DNA from: an uncultured Eubacteriales bacterium
GTDB taxonomy: Bacteria > Bacillota > Clostridia > Oscillospirales > Oscillospiraceae
DNA length: 64,000 bases
NCBI GenBank assembly: GCA_900546615.1
Contig: URDJ01000004.1
Location: 23,613 to 87,612, forward strand
Direction: 5' to 3'
The notes below the pieces were generated by a model. That model was not told the origin of the DNA. It saw only the letters and a program-made list of their open reading frames with translations, and ran no database searches. Numbering within the stretch: the stretch's first letter is position 1; every line of letters starts with the position of its first letter. Below, in pieces: positions 46,669-54,861 of this stretch. The position numbers were made by a program, and so were the translations under genes.

Positions 46669-47153
46669 GCGAGAGACAGTTTAAACGCATACGCTGCACG
46701 ATAAACGGCAGGCCGGTGGATACGATGGTGGACGTCCGCGCATCGCTGACAGACCTCTTGAGGAACGACTTCTCACTGACCTCGGTGAAGAAGGGCTGCG
46801 AGGTGGGCGAGTGCGGGGCCTGTACGGTGCTGATAGACGGCGAAACATATAATTCCTGCATCTACCTCGCAGTCTGGGCGGACGGCAAGAGCATCGTGAC
46901 TGTGGACGGCCTGTTGGGGCCGGACGGCAGCCTCAGCCCCATACAGCAGGCCTTCGTGGACGAGGGAGCCATCCAGTGTGGCTTCTGCACGCCGGGCATC
47001 ATCCTCTCTGCCCAGGAACTCATTGACCGGGGCGAGCCGCTCACGGACGAACAGCTCCGCCGCGCCCTCGCCGGCCACCTCTGCCGCTGCACCGGCTACG
47101 AGAACATCTTCAAGGCCGTCAGAAAAGCCCTAGACGAGAGCTTGGGAAAATAA
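46665..47153 (+). CDS. [2Fe-2S] subunit of the three-subunit hydroxylase
   Basis: A 162-residue small subunit whose ATG overlaps the TGA of the FAD gene. The cysteines are CEVGECGAC, NSC, CGFCTPG and CRCTGY, giving two [2Fe-2S] clusters. It closes the operon. Transcripts running past it meet the long inverted repeat at 47167-47220, which ends in TTTTT and can act as terminator. Confidence 0.94.
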   Translation: MSERQFKRIRCTINGRPVDTMVDVRASLTDLLRNDFSLTSVKKGCEVGECGACTVLIDGETYNSCIYLAVWADGKSIVTVDGLLGPDGSLSPIQQAFVDEGAIQCGFCTPGIILSAQELIDRGEPLTDEQLRRALAGHLCRCTGYENIFKAVRKALDESLGK

Positions 47154-47161
47154 AATACCTC

Positions 47162-47220
47162 TTGACAAACCTCCTCTAATCTGTTAGACTAAAATCACTC
47201 TAACAGGTTAGAGGAGGTTT
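47162..47220 (+). promoter_or_regulatory. Promoter inside a 22-bp inverted repeat before the BlaI-type gene
   Basis: TTGACA (47162-47167), a 17-base spacer and TAGACT (47185-47190) form the promoter. The arms 47167-47188 and 47199-47220 pair over 22 positions with one mismatch around a 10-base loop. The right arm contains the GGAGG ribosome site and is followed by TTTTT. The inner halves TGTTAGA and TCTAACA look like a repressor site for the BlaI-type protein encoded next. Confidence 0.75.
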
Positions 47221-47226
47221 TTGCAT

Positions 47227-47601
47227 ATGGAGACGCCGAAGGTGTTTGAGAGCGAGTACAGGTTCTGCCTGATACTGTGGGAGCACGAGCCGGTGCGCAG
47301 CAGCGAGCTTGTGGCGCTCTGCCGCGAGCAGCTGGGCTGGAAGCCGACGACGACGTATACGGTGATAAAGCGGCTGTCGGAGCGCGGCGTGCTGGTGAAT
47401 GAGAACTCGGTCGTGCGCGCGCTGGTGACGAAGGACGAGGTGCAGGCGGCGGAGATAGACGAGCTGGTCGAGAAGAAATTCGGCGGCTCGCTGCCGGCCT
47501 TCATCGCGGCCTTTGCGAAGAACAGGCGGCTCTCAAAGTCGGAGCTGGACGAGGTGCAGCGGATGATAGACAGCTTCAGGGAGGGCGAGGGCGATGGCTG
47601 A
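47227..47601 (+). CDS. BlaI/MecI/CopY-family repressor
   Basis: A 124-residue winged-helix protein. I chose the ATG at 47227, ten bases after GAGGAGG. The N-terminal DNA-binding part is FCLILWEHEPVRSSELVAL with the recognition helix in TTTYTVIKRLSERGVLV; the C-terminal part is the dimer domain (SLPAFIAAFAKNRRLS). It overlaps the M56 peptidase gene by eight bases. In the known Bla/Mec systems the peptidase cleaves the repressor after an external signal. Here the signal is unknown; no beta-lactamase is nearby. Confidence 0.9.
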   Translation: METPKVFESEYRFCLILWEHEPVRSSELVALCREQLGWKPTTTYTVIKRLSERGVLVNENSVVRALVTKDEVQAAEIDELVEKKFGGSLPAFIAAFAKNRRLSKSELDEVQRMIDSFREGEGDG

Positions 47602-49327
47602 GGTGTTCCAGAAGCTACTCAATATGAGCATAGCCGCGAGCTGGCTGATACTCGCGGTGATAGTCCTGCGGTTCCTGCTCAAGAGGGCGCCGAAGCGGTA
47701 CACGCTGCTGCTCTGGGCCGTGGTGGGCCTGAGATTGGCCCTGCCCTGGAGCATTGAGAGCGCGCTGAGCCTCATACCCAGCGCGGCGACGCTGCCGGAG
47801 GGCATCATGCTCGAGGGCACACCGGCGCTGGACACGGGCATAGCGGCGCTCAATGAGGCGATTAACCCGGGTTTCACCGCGGCCTTCGCACCCGAGCCTG
47901 CGGCGAGCGCGAACCCGCTGCAGGTGCTGCTGCCGGTCGGGTCAATGATATGGCTCGCGGGCATGGCCGCCCTGCTCATTTGGGCGCTGGTCAGCTGGCT
48001 GAGGCTGAGAGCGCGGATGCGGACGGCGGTGCGGCTCGAGGGGAACGTTTACGAGTCTGACAGGGCGGACGGCCCCTTCGTGCTGGGCCTGTTCAGGCCG
48101 AGGGTATACCTGCCCTTCGGGCTGGGCGAAGCCGAGCGCGGATACGTCCTGGCGCATGAGCAGGAGCACATCAGAAGGGGAGATCAGGCGGTGAAGCTCC
48201 TGGGCTTCCTGCTGCTCTGCCTGCACTGGTTCAATCCTCTGGTGTGGCTGGCGTACGCGCTGCTGTGCCGGGATATCGAACTGGCCTGCGACGAGCGGGT
48301 CGTGCGCGGAATGGCGGCGGGCGAGAGGGCCGATTACTCGCAGGCGCTGCTGGATCTGAGCCGCCCGAGACGCTTTGTCAGCGCCTGCCCGCTGGCCTTC
48401 GGCGAGGCCCCGGTAAAGGGCCGGGTGAAGTCGGTGCTGAGTTATAAAAAGCCCGCCGTCTGGCTGGCCGCGCTGGCAGTCGTGGTCTGCGTGGGCGCGG
48501 CGGTGTGCTTTCTAACCGACCCCAAGGCCGCCGCAGAGGATGCGGGCGAGGACGAGAGCGAGCGCGTGGCTATAACGGCGCAGCTGGACGAGAATTTCCC
48601 CGCGCAGGTGCTCTATTACGCCGTCAACTGCACAGTGCAGCAGGTGGAGATGATGATCTGGATCAATGTCGAAAGGGCCGAGATAACCGATCTCACCTGT
48701 TACGCCGAGACCGAAGGCCCCGAGGGCGAGACGCTGCTGCTGTTCAGGCTCGGCGCCAGGTATAAGCTGGCGGAGCCGGAGAACGTGATGCCCATGGGTG
48801 GTATGCTCATAGAGGACGGCTGGCTTACACGTATCGACAGCGGCGGCGAGCGTTACATGCTGCTGTCACGCGACGGCGAGGACTGGCGCTATATCGGCGT
48901 CGTGACGGAGCAGACGGTCAGCGAGCTGGGCGGCGACTACGAGGTCGCGGCGCTCGAGCTGTACGAGCGCGTCTATGCCGGCAGCGTGAGCTGGACGTCG
49001 AACTTGGCTGTGAGTAGTCTCTACGGCATACAGTTCATGTTCGATTTCGACTTCAACTGGACTCGGATAGAGGCGAGCTGCGACGAAGGCCGGCTGCAGC
49101 AGGAGCAGGGCCTTCGCTGGACGCCGGAACCGGATACAGCCGAGGCGACGATAGTGTTCACCGTGTATGACGGCGAGACGGCGCAGTACTGCGGCAGCAT
49201 AAGCATAGCGCGCACCGCCCAGCCCAGCGAGATAGAAAACACCTACACGGCCACTTTGAACTGCCCCGGCCTGACCATGACCGCCAAAGGCAGCAACATG
49301 GGCGCGACGATATCGCAGCTGCAATAA
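47594..49327 (+). CDS. M56-family (BlaR1/MecR1-like) membrane metallopeptidase
   Basis: A 577-residue sensor. N-terminal helices (residues 9-30, 33-50 and 115-140) surround the cytoplasmic zinc protease domain with HEQEH at residues 188-192 and a downstream DIELACDERVVRG containing the third ligand region. A further helix near residues 285-310 is followed by an extracellular C-terminal region of about 260 residues. That region does not resemble the penicillin-binding sensor of BlaR1 and carries no SxxK-type motif I can see. It is translationally coupled to the repressor gene. Confidence 0.87.
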   Translation: MAEVFQKLLNMSIAASWLILAVIVLRFLLKRAPKRYTLLLWAVVGLRLALPWSIESALSLIPSAATLPEGIMLEGTPALDTGIAALNEAINPGFTAAFAPEPAASANPLQVLLPVGSMIWLAGMAALLIWALVSWLRLRARMRTAVRLEGNVYESDRADGPFVLGLFRPRVYLPFGLGEAERGYVLAHEQEHIRRGDQAVKLLGFLLLCLHWFNPLVWLAYALLCRDIELACDERVVRGMAAGERADYSQALLDLSRPRRFVSACPLAFGEAPVKGRVKSVLSYKKPAVWLAALAVVVCVGAAVCFLTDPKAAAEDAGEDESERVAITAQLDENFPAQVLYYAVNCTVQQVEMMIWINVERAEITDLTCYAETEGPEGETLLLFRLGARYKLAEPENVMPMGGMLIEDGWLTRIDSGGERYMLLSRDGEDWRYIGVVTEQTVSELGGDYEVAALELYERVYAGSVSWTSNLAVSSLYGIQFMFDFDFNWTRIEASCDEGRLQQEQGLRWTPEPDTAEATIVFTVYDGETAQYCGSISIARTAQPSEIENTYTATLNCPGLTMTAKGSNMGATISQLQ

Positions 49328-49343
49328 CAGTTTCGCAAATGAA

Positions 49344-49383
49344 AAACCAGCCCCGCAGTCCTAATCGTACGCGGGGCTGGTTT
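49344..49383 (-). terminator. Bidirectional hairpin between the M56 and ModE-like genes
   Basis: A 13-bp perfect stem (49344-49356 with 49371-49383). On the minus strand it is followed by TTTTTC, and on the plus strand by TTT only. It lies between two convergent genes. Confidence 0.8.
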
Positions 49384-49392
49384 GAGCTATAT

Positions 49393-49740
49393 TTACTTCA
49401 TCCACTTGTCAAAGCATTTGGCGAACAGCTCGTCGCCTTGGGATTTCAGTTCCCGGCAGAAGCGCTCGTAATCTGCCAGAATGGCCGCGCCCTCGTCGGT
49501 GAGCACCGCGCCGCCGCCGTGCTTGCCGCCAGTCGTACTGTCCAGCAGCGGGAAACCCAGCGCCTGCTCGCTGTCCCGCAATATCCTCCACGCCTTGGAA
49601 TAGGCCATGCCCATCTCCGCCGCCGCAGCGCGCAACGAATGACGCTCCCGGACAAGCGTAAGCAGCGTCGCAAGCCCCGGACCAAAGCATTTCCCGGCCG
49701 TGAACAGCCTCACAGATAAGTTGTAGTGCATATTTTCCAT
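49393..49740 (-). CDS. ModE-like winged-helix regulator without a molybdate-binding domain
   Basis: A 115-residue protein matching only the DNA-binding domain of ModE: RLFTAGKCFGPGLATLLTLV, SLRAAAAEMGMAYSKAWRILRD and GGKHGGGAVLTDEG. The C-terminal MOP domains that bind molybdate are absent. It sits divergent to yqeC with back-to-back promoters, so it probably controls the selenium/molybdenum genes. The ATG at 49740 begins only six bases after its -10 box, so the message may be leaderless; ATG at 49731 is the alternative. Confidence 0.85.
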   Translation of the reverse strand: MENMHYNLSVRLFTAGKCFGPGLATLLTLVRERHSLRAAAAEMGMAYSKAWRILRDSEQALGFPLLDSTTGGKHGGGAVLTDEGAAILADYERFCRELKSQGDELFAKCFDKWMK

Positions 49741-49746
49741 ATAAAT

Positions 49747-49820
49747 ATTATACCACTTTCACAGTATTCGCGTCAACGCTTGACGGGGGTGGAAAGGGGT
49801 GGTATTCTCAAAAGAGAATA
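49747..49820. promoter_or_regulatory. Divergent back-to-back promoters of the ModE-like and yqeC operons
   Basis: Plus strand: TTGACG (49780-49785), 17-base spacer, TATTCT (49803-49808), with an inverted repeat TATTCTC-AAAA-GAGAATA (49803-49820) over the -10. Minus strand: TTGACG (49776-49771), 18-base spacer, TATAAT (49752-49747). The two -35 boxes are three bases apart and form CGTCAA-CGC-TTGACG. Confidence 0.75.
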
Positions 49821-49833
49821 ACGGGGTGAGGAT

Positions 49834-50487
49834 ATGAGGTTCACACAGGCGCTCGGAGTGGAGCGCGGGGTGACGGCGGTAATAGGCAGCGGCGGCAAGT
49901 CGAGCCTGCTGGATAAGCTCGCGTCGGAGCTGAGAGCGGAGCACAGGGTGCTGCTCTGCACGACGACGCACATGTTCCCGGCAAGCGGCATGCGGACGCT
50001 GGCGGAGCCGGACGAGGCCGCGATAGCGCGTGTGCTGGACGCGGAGGGTGCCGTATGCGTGGGCGTGCCGGGCGAGGATGGTCGGCTGCATGCACCGGGC
50101 ATCCCTATGTCAAGGCTCACGGCGCTCGCGGATTACATCATAGTCGAGGCGGACGGCTCGAAACGCCTGCCGCTCAAGGCCCACGCCGCGCATGAGCCGG
50201 TGATACCGGTAGAGGCGGGCAGGACGATCTGTGTCGTGGGCATGTCCGGCCTGGGCCGGCGGGTATCGGAGGCCGTGCACCGGCCGGAGCTGTTTGCGCC
50301 GTGCGACGTGCCCGTGACGGAGGAACTGCTGGCGTCGGTACTGAACAGGGAGGCGCTTGCGGACGTGTATTTTCTAAACCAGTGCGATATCTGCGGCATG
50401 GAGCGGGCGCGGAAGCTAGCGGCGCTGCTGGACAGGCCCTCGGTCTGCGGCAGCATCAGGGAGGGTACGGCAGTATGCTTGTGGTAA
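49834..50487 (+). CDS. yqeC: YqeC-type selenium cofactor biosynthesis protein
   Basis: A 217-residue protein with the phosphate-binding loop VIGSGGKSSLLDKL (Gly18-Ser24), TTTHMFP and IVEADGSKRLPLKAHAAHEPVIP, all hallmarks of YqeC. The family is confined to organisms with selenium-dependent molybdenum hydroxylases and is thought to help make the labile selenium cofactor. It overlaps yqeB by 13 bases, heading a five-gene run to the desulfurase. Confidence 0.88.
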   Translation: MRFTQALGVERGVTAVIGSGGKSSLLDKLASELRAEHRVLLCTTTHMFPASGMRTLAEPDEAAIARVLDAEGAVCVGVPGEDGRLHAPGIPMSRLTALADYIIVEADGSKRLPLKAHAAHEPVIPVEAGRTICVVGMSGLGRRVSEAVHRPELFAPCDVPVTEELLASVLNREALADVYFLNQCDICGMERARKLAALLDRPSVCGSIREGTAVCLW

Positions 50488-51272
50488 TAAGAGGCGCGGG
50501 CGATATCGCCTCGGGCATAGCGATAAGGCTCCACAGGAGCGGCATGAGGGTCGTGATGACAGACACGGCGCGGCCCACGGCGATACGCCGGACGGTCAGC
50601 TTCTCCGGCGCGGTCGTGAGCGGCAGCCAGACCGTAGAGGATGTGACGGCGAGGCTGGCCCGCGGAACGGAGGAAGTATGTGACATATTGGACGCGGGTG
50701 ACATCGCGGTCATGGTGGACGAGGGCGCGAACTGCATTGCGCTTCTGAGGCCGGAGGCCGTGGTGGACGCGATACTGGCGAAACGGAACCTCGGCACGAC
50801 GATGGACATAGCCCCGGTGGTCGTGGGCGTAGGGCCGGGATTCACGGCGGGCGTGGACTGCCACGCGGTGGTGGAGACGATGCGCGGCCACACGCTCGGG
50901 CGGGTTTACTACAGGGGCAGCGCCCTGCCAAATACTGCGGTGCCGGGACTCATCGGAGGCTTCGCGGGCGAGCGTGTGCTTCGGGCGCCGGCCGACGGCA
51001 CGTTCAGACAGCTGCGTGAGATAGGCGCACTGGTAGAGGCGGGCGAGACGGTCGGCACGGTGGAAGGAAAACCGATGGTGTGTACGATAAGCGGCGTCCT
51101 GCGGGGCATCCTCGCCGACGGCACGCCTGTGACGAAGGGCATGAAATCCGGCGACGTGGACCCGCGCGGGAACGTGGAGAACTGCTATACGGTGTCAGAC
51201 AAGGCGCTGGCCGTGGGCGGCGGGGCGCTCGAGGCCGTGCTGAGGCTGACGGGCGCAGTGAGAGGGAAGTGA
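50475..51272 (+). CDS. yqeB: YqeB-type protein of the selenium-dependent molybdenum hydroxylase system
   Basis: A 265-residue protein; the ATG at 50475 starts MLVVIRGAGDIASGIAIRL. The N-terminal nucleotide-binding motif is VIRGAGDIASG, followed by MDIAPVVVGVGPGFTAG, which is characteristic of the EF2563/YqeB family. Members always accompany YqeC and SelD in these clusters and are required for the selenium-containing cofactor. The start lies within yqeC, so the two are coupled. Confidence 0.88.
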   Translation: MLVVIRGAGDIASGIAIRLHRSGMRVVMTDTARPTAIRRTVSFSGAVVSGSQTVEDVTARLARGTEEVCDILDAGDIAVMVDEGANCIALLRPEAVVDAILAKRNLGTTMDIAPVVVGVGPGFTAGVDCHAVVETMRGHTLGRVYYRGSALPNTAVPGLIGGFAGERVLRAPADGTFRQLREIGALVEAGETVGTVEGKPMVCTISGVLRGILADGTPVTKGMKSGDVDPRGNVENCYTVSDKALAVGGGALEAVLRLTGAVRGK

Positions 51273-51277
51273 GAGAT

Positions 51278-52315
51278 ATGGAAAACGAGATTAAGCTGAC
51301 TAAACTTGCAAAATGTGCGGGCTGTGGCGCGAAGGTGGGCGCGGGCGTGCTGGCTCAGCTGCTGGACGGGATAAAGGTACACACCGACCCGAACCTGCTG
51401 GTGGGCTTCGACAAGAGCGACGACGCCTCGGTGTATAAGCTCTCGGACGAGCTGGCCATCGTGCAGACCGTGGATTTCTTCCCGCCCATAGCGGACGACC
51501 CCTACACCTTCGGGCAGATCGCCGCGACGAACGCGCTCTCGGACGTGTACGCCATGGGCGGTGAGCCTAAGCTGGCGCTAAACCTGATGTGCATACCTGA
51601 GAAGATGCCGCGCGAGGCGGTGCACGCGCTCCTGAGGGGCGGCTACGACAAGGTGTACGAGGCCGGGGCGATCATCACGGGCGGGCACAGCATACTCGAC
51701 GACGAGCCGAAATACGGCCTCGCGGTGACGGGCTTCGTGCACCCGGACAGGGTGCTGACGAACTCGGGCGCGCGGCCGGGCGACGTGCTCATCCTGACGA
51801 AACCGCTGGGCATAGGCGTGCTCACGACGGCGGCCAAGGCGGAGCTGTGCTCCGAGGAGACGATGAGGTACGCCGTGCAGCTCATGACCACGCTGAACAA
51901 GGGCGCGCGCGACGCCATGGTTAAATACCGCGTACACTCCTGCACGGACGTGACGGGATTCGGCCTGCTGGGCCACTCGGTCGAGATGGCCGAGGGCAGC
52001 GGGGTCGCGATCGAGTACGATGTCTCGCAGTTCAGGTTCATAGCTGAGGCTGTAGAGCTGGCGAAAGAGGGGCTGCTGCCCGAGGGCATGTACCGCAACC
52101 GCTCCTTTGCGGAGTGCCGCGTGGACGCGGGCGAGGCGGAGCTGTGGCAGCAGGATCTGCTCTACGACCCGCAGACCTCGGGCGGGCTGCTGATGGCCGT
52201 TGACCCCGCGGACGCCGACGCACTCATGGCGGAGCTGGAGGACCGCGTCCCGGCCGCGCAGAGGATAGGCCGCGCGGTGGAGTACGACGGCGGGGCGTAT
52301 ATAAGGCTGAGGTGA
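51278..52315 (+). CDS. selD: Selenide, water dikinase
   Basis: A 345-residue SelD making selenophosphate from selenide and ATP. The active-site loop reads KCAGCGAKVGAG, with Cys16 at the position of the catalytic Cys or Sec and Lys19 after it. The codon is TGT, so this copy is the Cys form and needs no Sec decoding. DAASVYKL-like (DDASVYKLSDELA), FGQIAATNALSDVYAMGG and DVTGFGLLGH are the usual metal and nucleotide motifs. It starts five bases after yqeB. Selenophosphate here could feed the Mo cofactor rather than tRNA; no selA or selB is visible in the window. Confidence 0.95.
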   Translation: MENEIKLTKLAKCAGCGAKVGAGVLAQLLDGIKVHTDPNLLVGFDKSDDASVYKLSDELAIVQTVDFFPPIADDPYTFGQIAATNALSDVYAMGGEPKLALNLMCIPEKMPREAVHALLRGGYDKVYEAGAIITGGHSILDDEPKYGLAVTGFVHPDRVLTNSGARPGDVLILTKPLGIGVLTTAAKAELCSEETMRYAVQLMTTLNKGARDAMVKYRVHSCTDVTGFGLLGHSVEMAEGSGVAIEYDVSQFRFIAEAVELAKEGLLPEGMYRNRSFAECRVDAGEAELWQQDLLYDPQTSGGLLMAVDPADADALMAELEDRVPAAQRIGRAVEYDGGAYIRLR

Positions 52316-52319
52316 GGGC

Positions 52320-53462
52320 ATGATCTACCTCGATAACGCCGCCACGGCGTACCCGAAAGCGCCCGGCGTTGCCCGGAGCATGTATGATTACGTTGAGAAG
52401 GTCGGTGCGACGATAAACCGCTCGAGCTACGCCTCCGCGCAGAAGGCGGGCCTCGTAACACTCACGCTCCGGGAGCGGCTGTGCAGGCTGTTCGGCCACC
52501 CCGACCCGACCCGGGCTGTGATCACGCCCGGCGCAACGGCGGGGCTGAACATGGTCATAAAGGGCCTGCTGAGGCCCGGCGACCACTGCATAGTGTCCTC
52601 AATGGAGCACAACGCCGTCATGCGCCCGCTGATGCAGCTTGAAAAGGAGGGCGTCAGCTTCGACCGTGCGCCCTGCGACAAGGAGGGCAGGCTGGAGCTT
52701 GAAAAACTGCCGGGCCTCATTCGGGAGAATACGAAGCTCGTCGTCATGGCCCACGCCTCGAACGTCAGCGGCACGGTGCAGGACGCGGAGGCAGTTGGGA
52801 AGATTTGCGCTGAGCACGGCATACCCTTCGCCCTCGACGCCGCGCAGTCGGCGGGGCACATGGACGTGGATTTCGGACGGTTCCGGCTCTCAGCGCTGGC
52901 CGTTCCGGGGCACAAGGGCCTGCTCGGGCCGCAGGGCATCGGCGCACTGCTGCTGGATGCGCAGTTCGCGGAAAAACTCACGCCGCTGATAGCTGGCGGC
53001 ACGGGCAGCGCGTCGGATATGGAGGAGCTGCCCGGCTGGATGCCGGACAGGTTCGAGTCCGGCACCATGAACCTGCCGGGCATCTACGGCCTCGAGACTG
53101 CGCTGAGATATATTGAGGAGCGCGGTATAGCCGACCTCGAAGCACATGAGCGGCGGCTGACCCGGAGATTCCTCGACGGCCTGCGGAGCATAAAGAACGT
53201 GAGGCTGTTCGGCCCCTATGACCTGAGCGCCCGCACCGGCGTCATATCTATCGGCTTCATACGCCGCGATAACGCCGACGCGGCGTGGCAGCTCGAGCGC
53301 GATTTCGGCGTGCTCACGCGCTGCGGCCTGCACTGCGCGCCATCGGCCCACAAGACCCTGGAAAGCTGGCCGGAGGGCAGCGTACGCTTTTCCATCGGCT
53401 ACGCGAATACCGAGGCCGACATCGACGGGGCGCTGGAGGCGATAGAAGCGACTTCCAGCTAA
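52320..53462 (+). CDS. Cysteine desulfurase-like class V aminotransferase
   Basis: A 380-residue PLP enzyme starting with YLDNAATAYPKAPGV. The PLP lysine lies in AVPGHKGLLGPQG, and the catalytic Cys should be in LTRCGLHCAPSAHK. The EF2568-like group of these enzymes sits in selenium hydroxylase clusters and probably releases selenium or sulfur from (seleno)cysteine for SelD or for the Mo cofactor. It begins four bases after selD. Confidence 0.9.
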   Translation: MIYLDNAATAYPKAPGVARSMYDYVEKVGATINRSSYASAQKAGLVTLTLRERLCRLFGHPDPTRAVITPGATAGLNMVIKGLLRPGDHCIVSSMEHNAVMRPLMQLEKEGVSFDRAPCDKEGRLELEKLPGLIRENTKLVVMAHASNVSGTVQDAEAVGKICAEHGIPFALDAAQSAGHMDVDFGRFRLSALAVPGHKGLLGPQGIGALLLDAQFAEKLTPLIAGGTGSASDMEELPGWMPDRFESGTMNLPGIYGLETALRYIEERGIADLEAHERRLTRRFLDGLRSIKNVRLFGPYDLSARTGVISIGFIRRDNADAAWQLERDFGVLTRCGLHCAPSAHKTLESWPEGSVRFSIGYANTEADIDGALEAIEATSS

Positions 53463-53489
53463 ATAATATTCGAAACCGATAAAAAATTG

Positions 53490-53537
53490 TTGAAATCCCC
53501 TGAGCGTTGTTCTATACTTAGAATAACGCTAGGGGAT
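53490..53537 (+). promoter_or_regulatory. Promoter with an inverted repeat centred on the -10 box
   Basis: TTGAAA (53490-53495), a 17-base spacer and TATACT (53513-53518) lie before the YedE-type gene. An imperfect hairpin covers 53495-53537 (ATCCCCT and AGCGTT in the left arm; AACGCT and AGGGGAT in the right). No T tract follows it. Confidence 0.65.
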
Positions 53538-53560
53538 AAATTGTTGAGAGGGGTAGTGTT

Positions 53561-54655
53561 GTGAAGAAGGTAAGCTGGATGGTAGTCGCGGCGGGTCTCG
53601 CGGTGGGCGTCGCTGCGGCGGTACTGACGCTGCTGGGGAATCCGTCGAACATGGGCTTCTGCATCGCGTGCTTTTTGCGTGATATTGCGGGCGCCTGCGG
53701 GCTGCACTCGGCGGCGAAGGTGCAGTATGTGCGGCCTGAGATCATAGGCCTCGTGTTGGGCGCGTTCATCCTGTCGGTTGCTACGGGCGAGTTCAAGGCG
53801 AAGGCCGGCTCCTCGCCGGCGACACGCTTTGTGCTGGGCGGTTTTGTGATGATAGGCGCGCTGGCGTTTTTGGGCTGCCCGCTGAGGATGGTGATAAGGC
53901 TCGGCGGCGGCGACCTGAACGCGCTGGTGGCGCTCGCGGGCTTTGTGTGCGGTATACTCTGCGGCGTGTTCTTCCTCAACCGGGGATATTCGCTCAAGCG
54001 GGCGTACCCCGTGGGCAAGGCCGAGGGAGGCGTGCTGCCGGTCATCATGGCGGGGCTGCTGATACTGGTGCTGGCGGTGCCGGCGCTGTTCAAGTCGAGC
54101 ACGGAAGGCCCCGGCTCGATGCGCGCTCCGGTCATCGCGGCTCTGCTGATAGCGGCGGTAGTCGGCGCTCTGGCTCAGAGGGCGAGGCTCTGCATGGCGG
54201 GCGGACTGCGCGACGTGTTCCTGTTCAGGGACTTCAAGCTGCTCTACGGTTTTGTGGCGATCTTCGTTGCGGTGCTGGTTGGGAATCTGATAAACGGCAC
54301 GTTCAAGCTGGGCTTTGAGCTGCAGCCGGTGTCGCACAGCTCGCATGTGTGGAATTTCCTCGGCATGGCTCTGGTGGGCTACGGCTCGGTGCTGCTGGGC
54401 GGATGCCCGCTGCGTCAGCTCATCCTCGCGGGCGAGGGCAACGGCGACAGCGCGGTGACGGTGCTGGGCATGATGGCAGGCGCGGCTATCTCGCATAACT
54501 TCGGGCTTGCCGGCAATGCCGACGCGCTCAACGAGGCGGGCGAGCTGGTCGTGGGCGGAATTTCTACAGCGGGCAAGGTCGCGGTGATTTTGGGCTTTGT
54601 GGTCTGCCTTGTGGTGTCGGTGATGAATCTTCCGGGGAAGGAGGAGAAGGCGTGA
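53561..54655 (+). CDS. YedE-type putative selenium transporter (YeeE/YedE family)
   Basis: A 364-residue membrane protein starting at GTG after GAGAGGGG. It has about ten helices and the family motifs NMGFCIACFLRDIAG, FLGCPLRM and LLGGCPLRQL, whose cysteines line the path for thiosulfate or selenium species in YeeE relatives. Next to a TusA/YedF-like protein and DUF3343, it matches the YedE-YedF-DUF3343 set linked to selenium use. The stop overlaps the GTG of the next gene. Confidence 0.88.
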   Translation: MKKVSWMVVAAGLAVGVAAAVLTLLGNPSNMGFCIACFLRDIAGACGLHSAAKVQYVRPEIIGLVLGAFILSVATGEFKAKAGSSPATRFVLGGFVMIGALAFLGCPLRMVIRLGGGDLNALVALAGFVCGILCGVFFLNRGYSLKRAYPVGKAEGGVLPVIMAGLLILVLAVPALFKSSTEGPGSMRAPVIAALLIAAVVGALAQRARLCMAGGLRDVFLFRDFKLLYGFVAIFVAVLVGNLINGTFKLGFELQPVSHSSHVWNFLGMALVGYGSVLLGGCPLRQLILAGEGNGDSAVTVLGMMAGAAISHNFGLAGNADALNEAGELVVGGISTAGKVAVILGFVVCLVVSVMNLPGKEEKA

Positions 54656-54861
54656 AGACAGTTGACGCGAGGGGCCACAGCTGCCCCATCCCGGTGGTAA
54701 TGGTGCGCAAGGCGGTGGCGGCTGAGAAGCCGGAGGCGCTGGAGGTGCTGGTGGACAACCAGTGCTCGGTGGAGAACGTGACGAGGTACGGCAGCAGTCA
54801 GGGCTATAAGGTCGAGGTGACGGCCGAGGGCGCGGATTTCAGGCTGAGTCTGAAGAAATGA
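54652..54861 (+). CDS. TusA/YedF-like sulfur/selenium carrier protein
   Basis: A 69-residue SirA/TusA-fold protein starting at GTG. The carrier cysteine is Cys11 in GHSCPIPVVMVRKA. Proteins of this type hand sulfur or selenium from a transporter or desulfurase to an acceptor. Its overlaps with the YedE-type gene upstream (GTGA) and the DUF3343 gene downstream (ATGA) show a tight three-gene unit. Confidence 0.9.
   Translation: MKTVDARGHSCPIPVVMVRKAVAAEKPEALEVLVDNQCSVENVTRYGSSQGYKVEVTAEGADFRLSLKK

Noticed and set aside
51278-51340. SelD as a selenoprotein
   Set aside because: The active-site codon is TGT (Cys16), not TGA.
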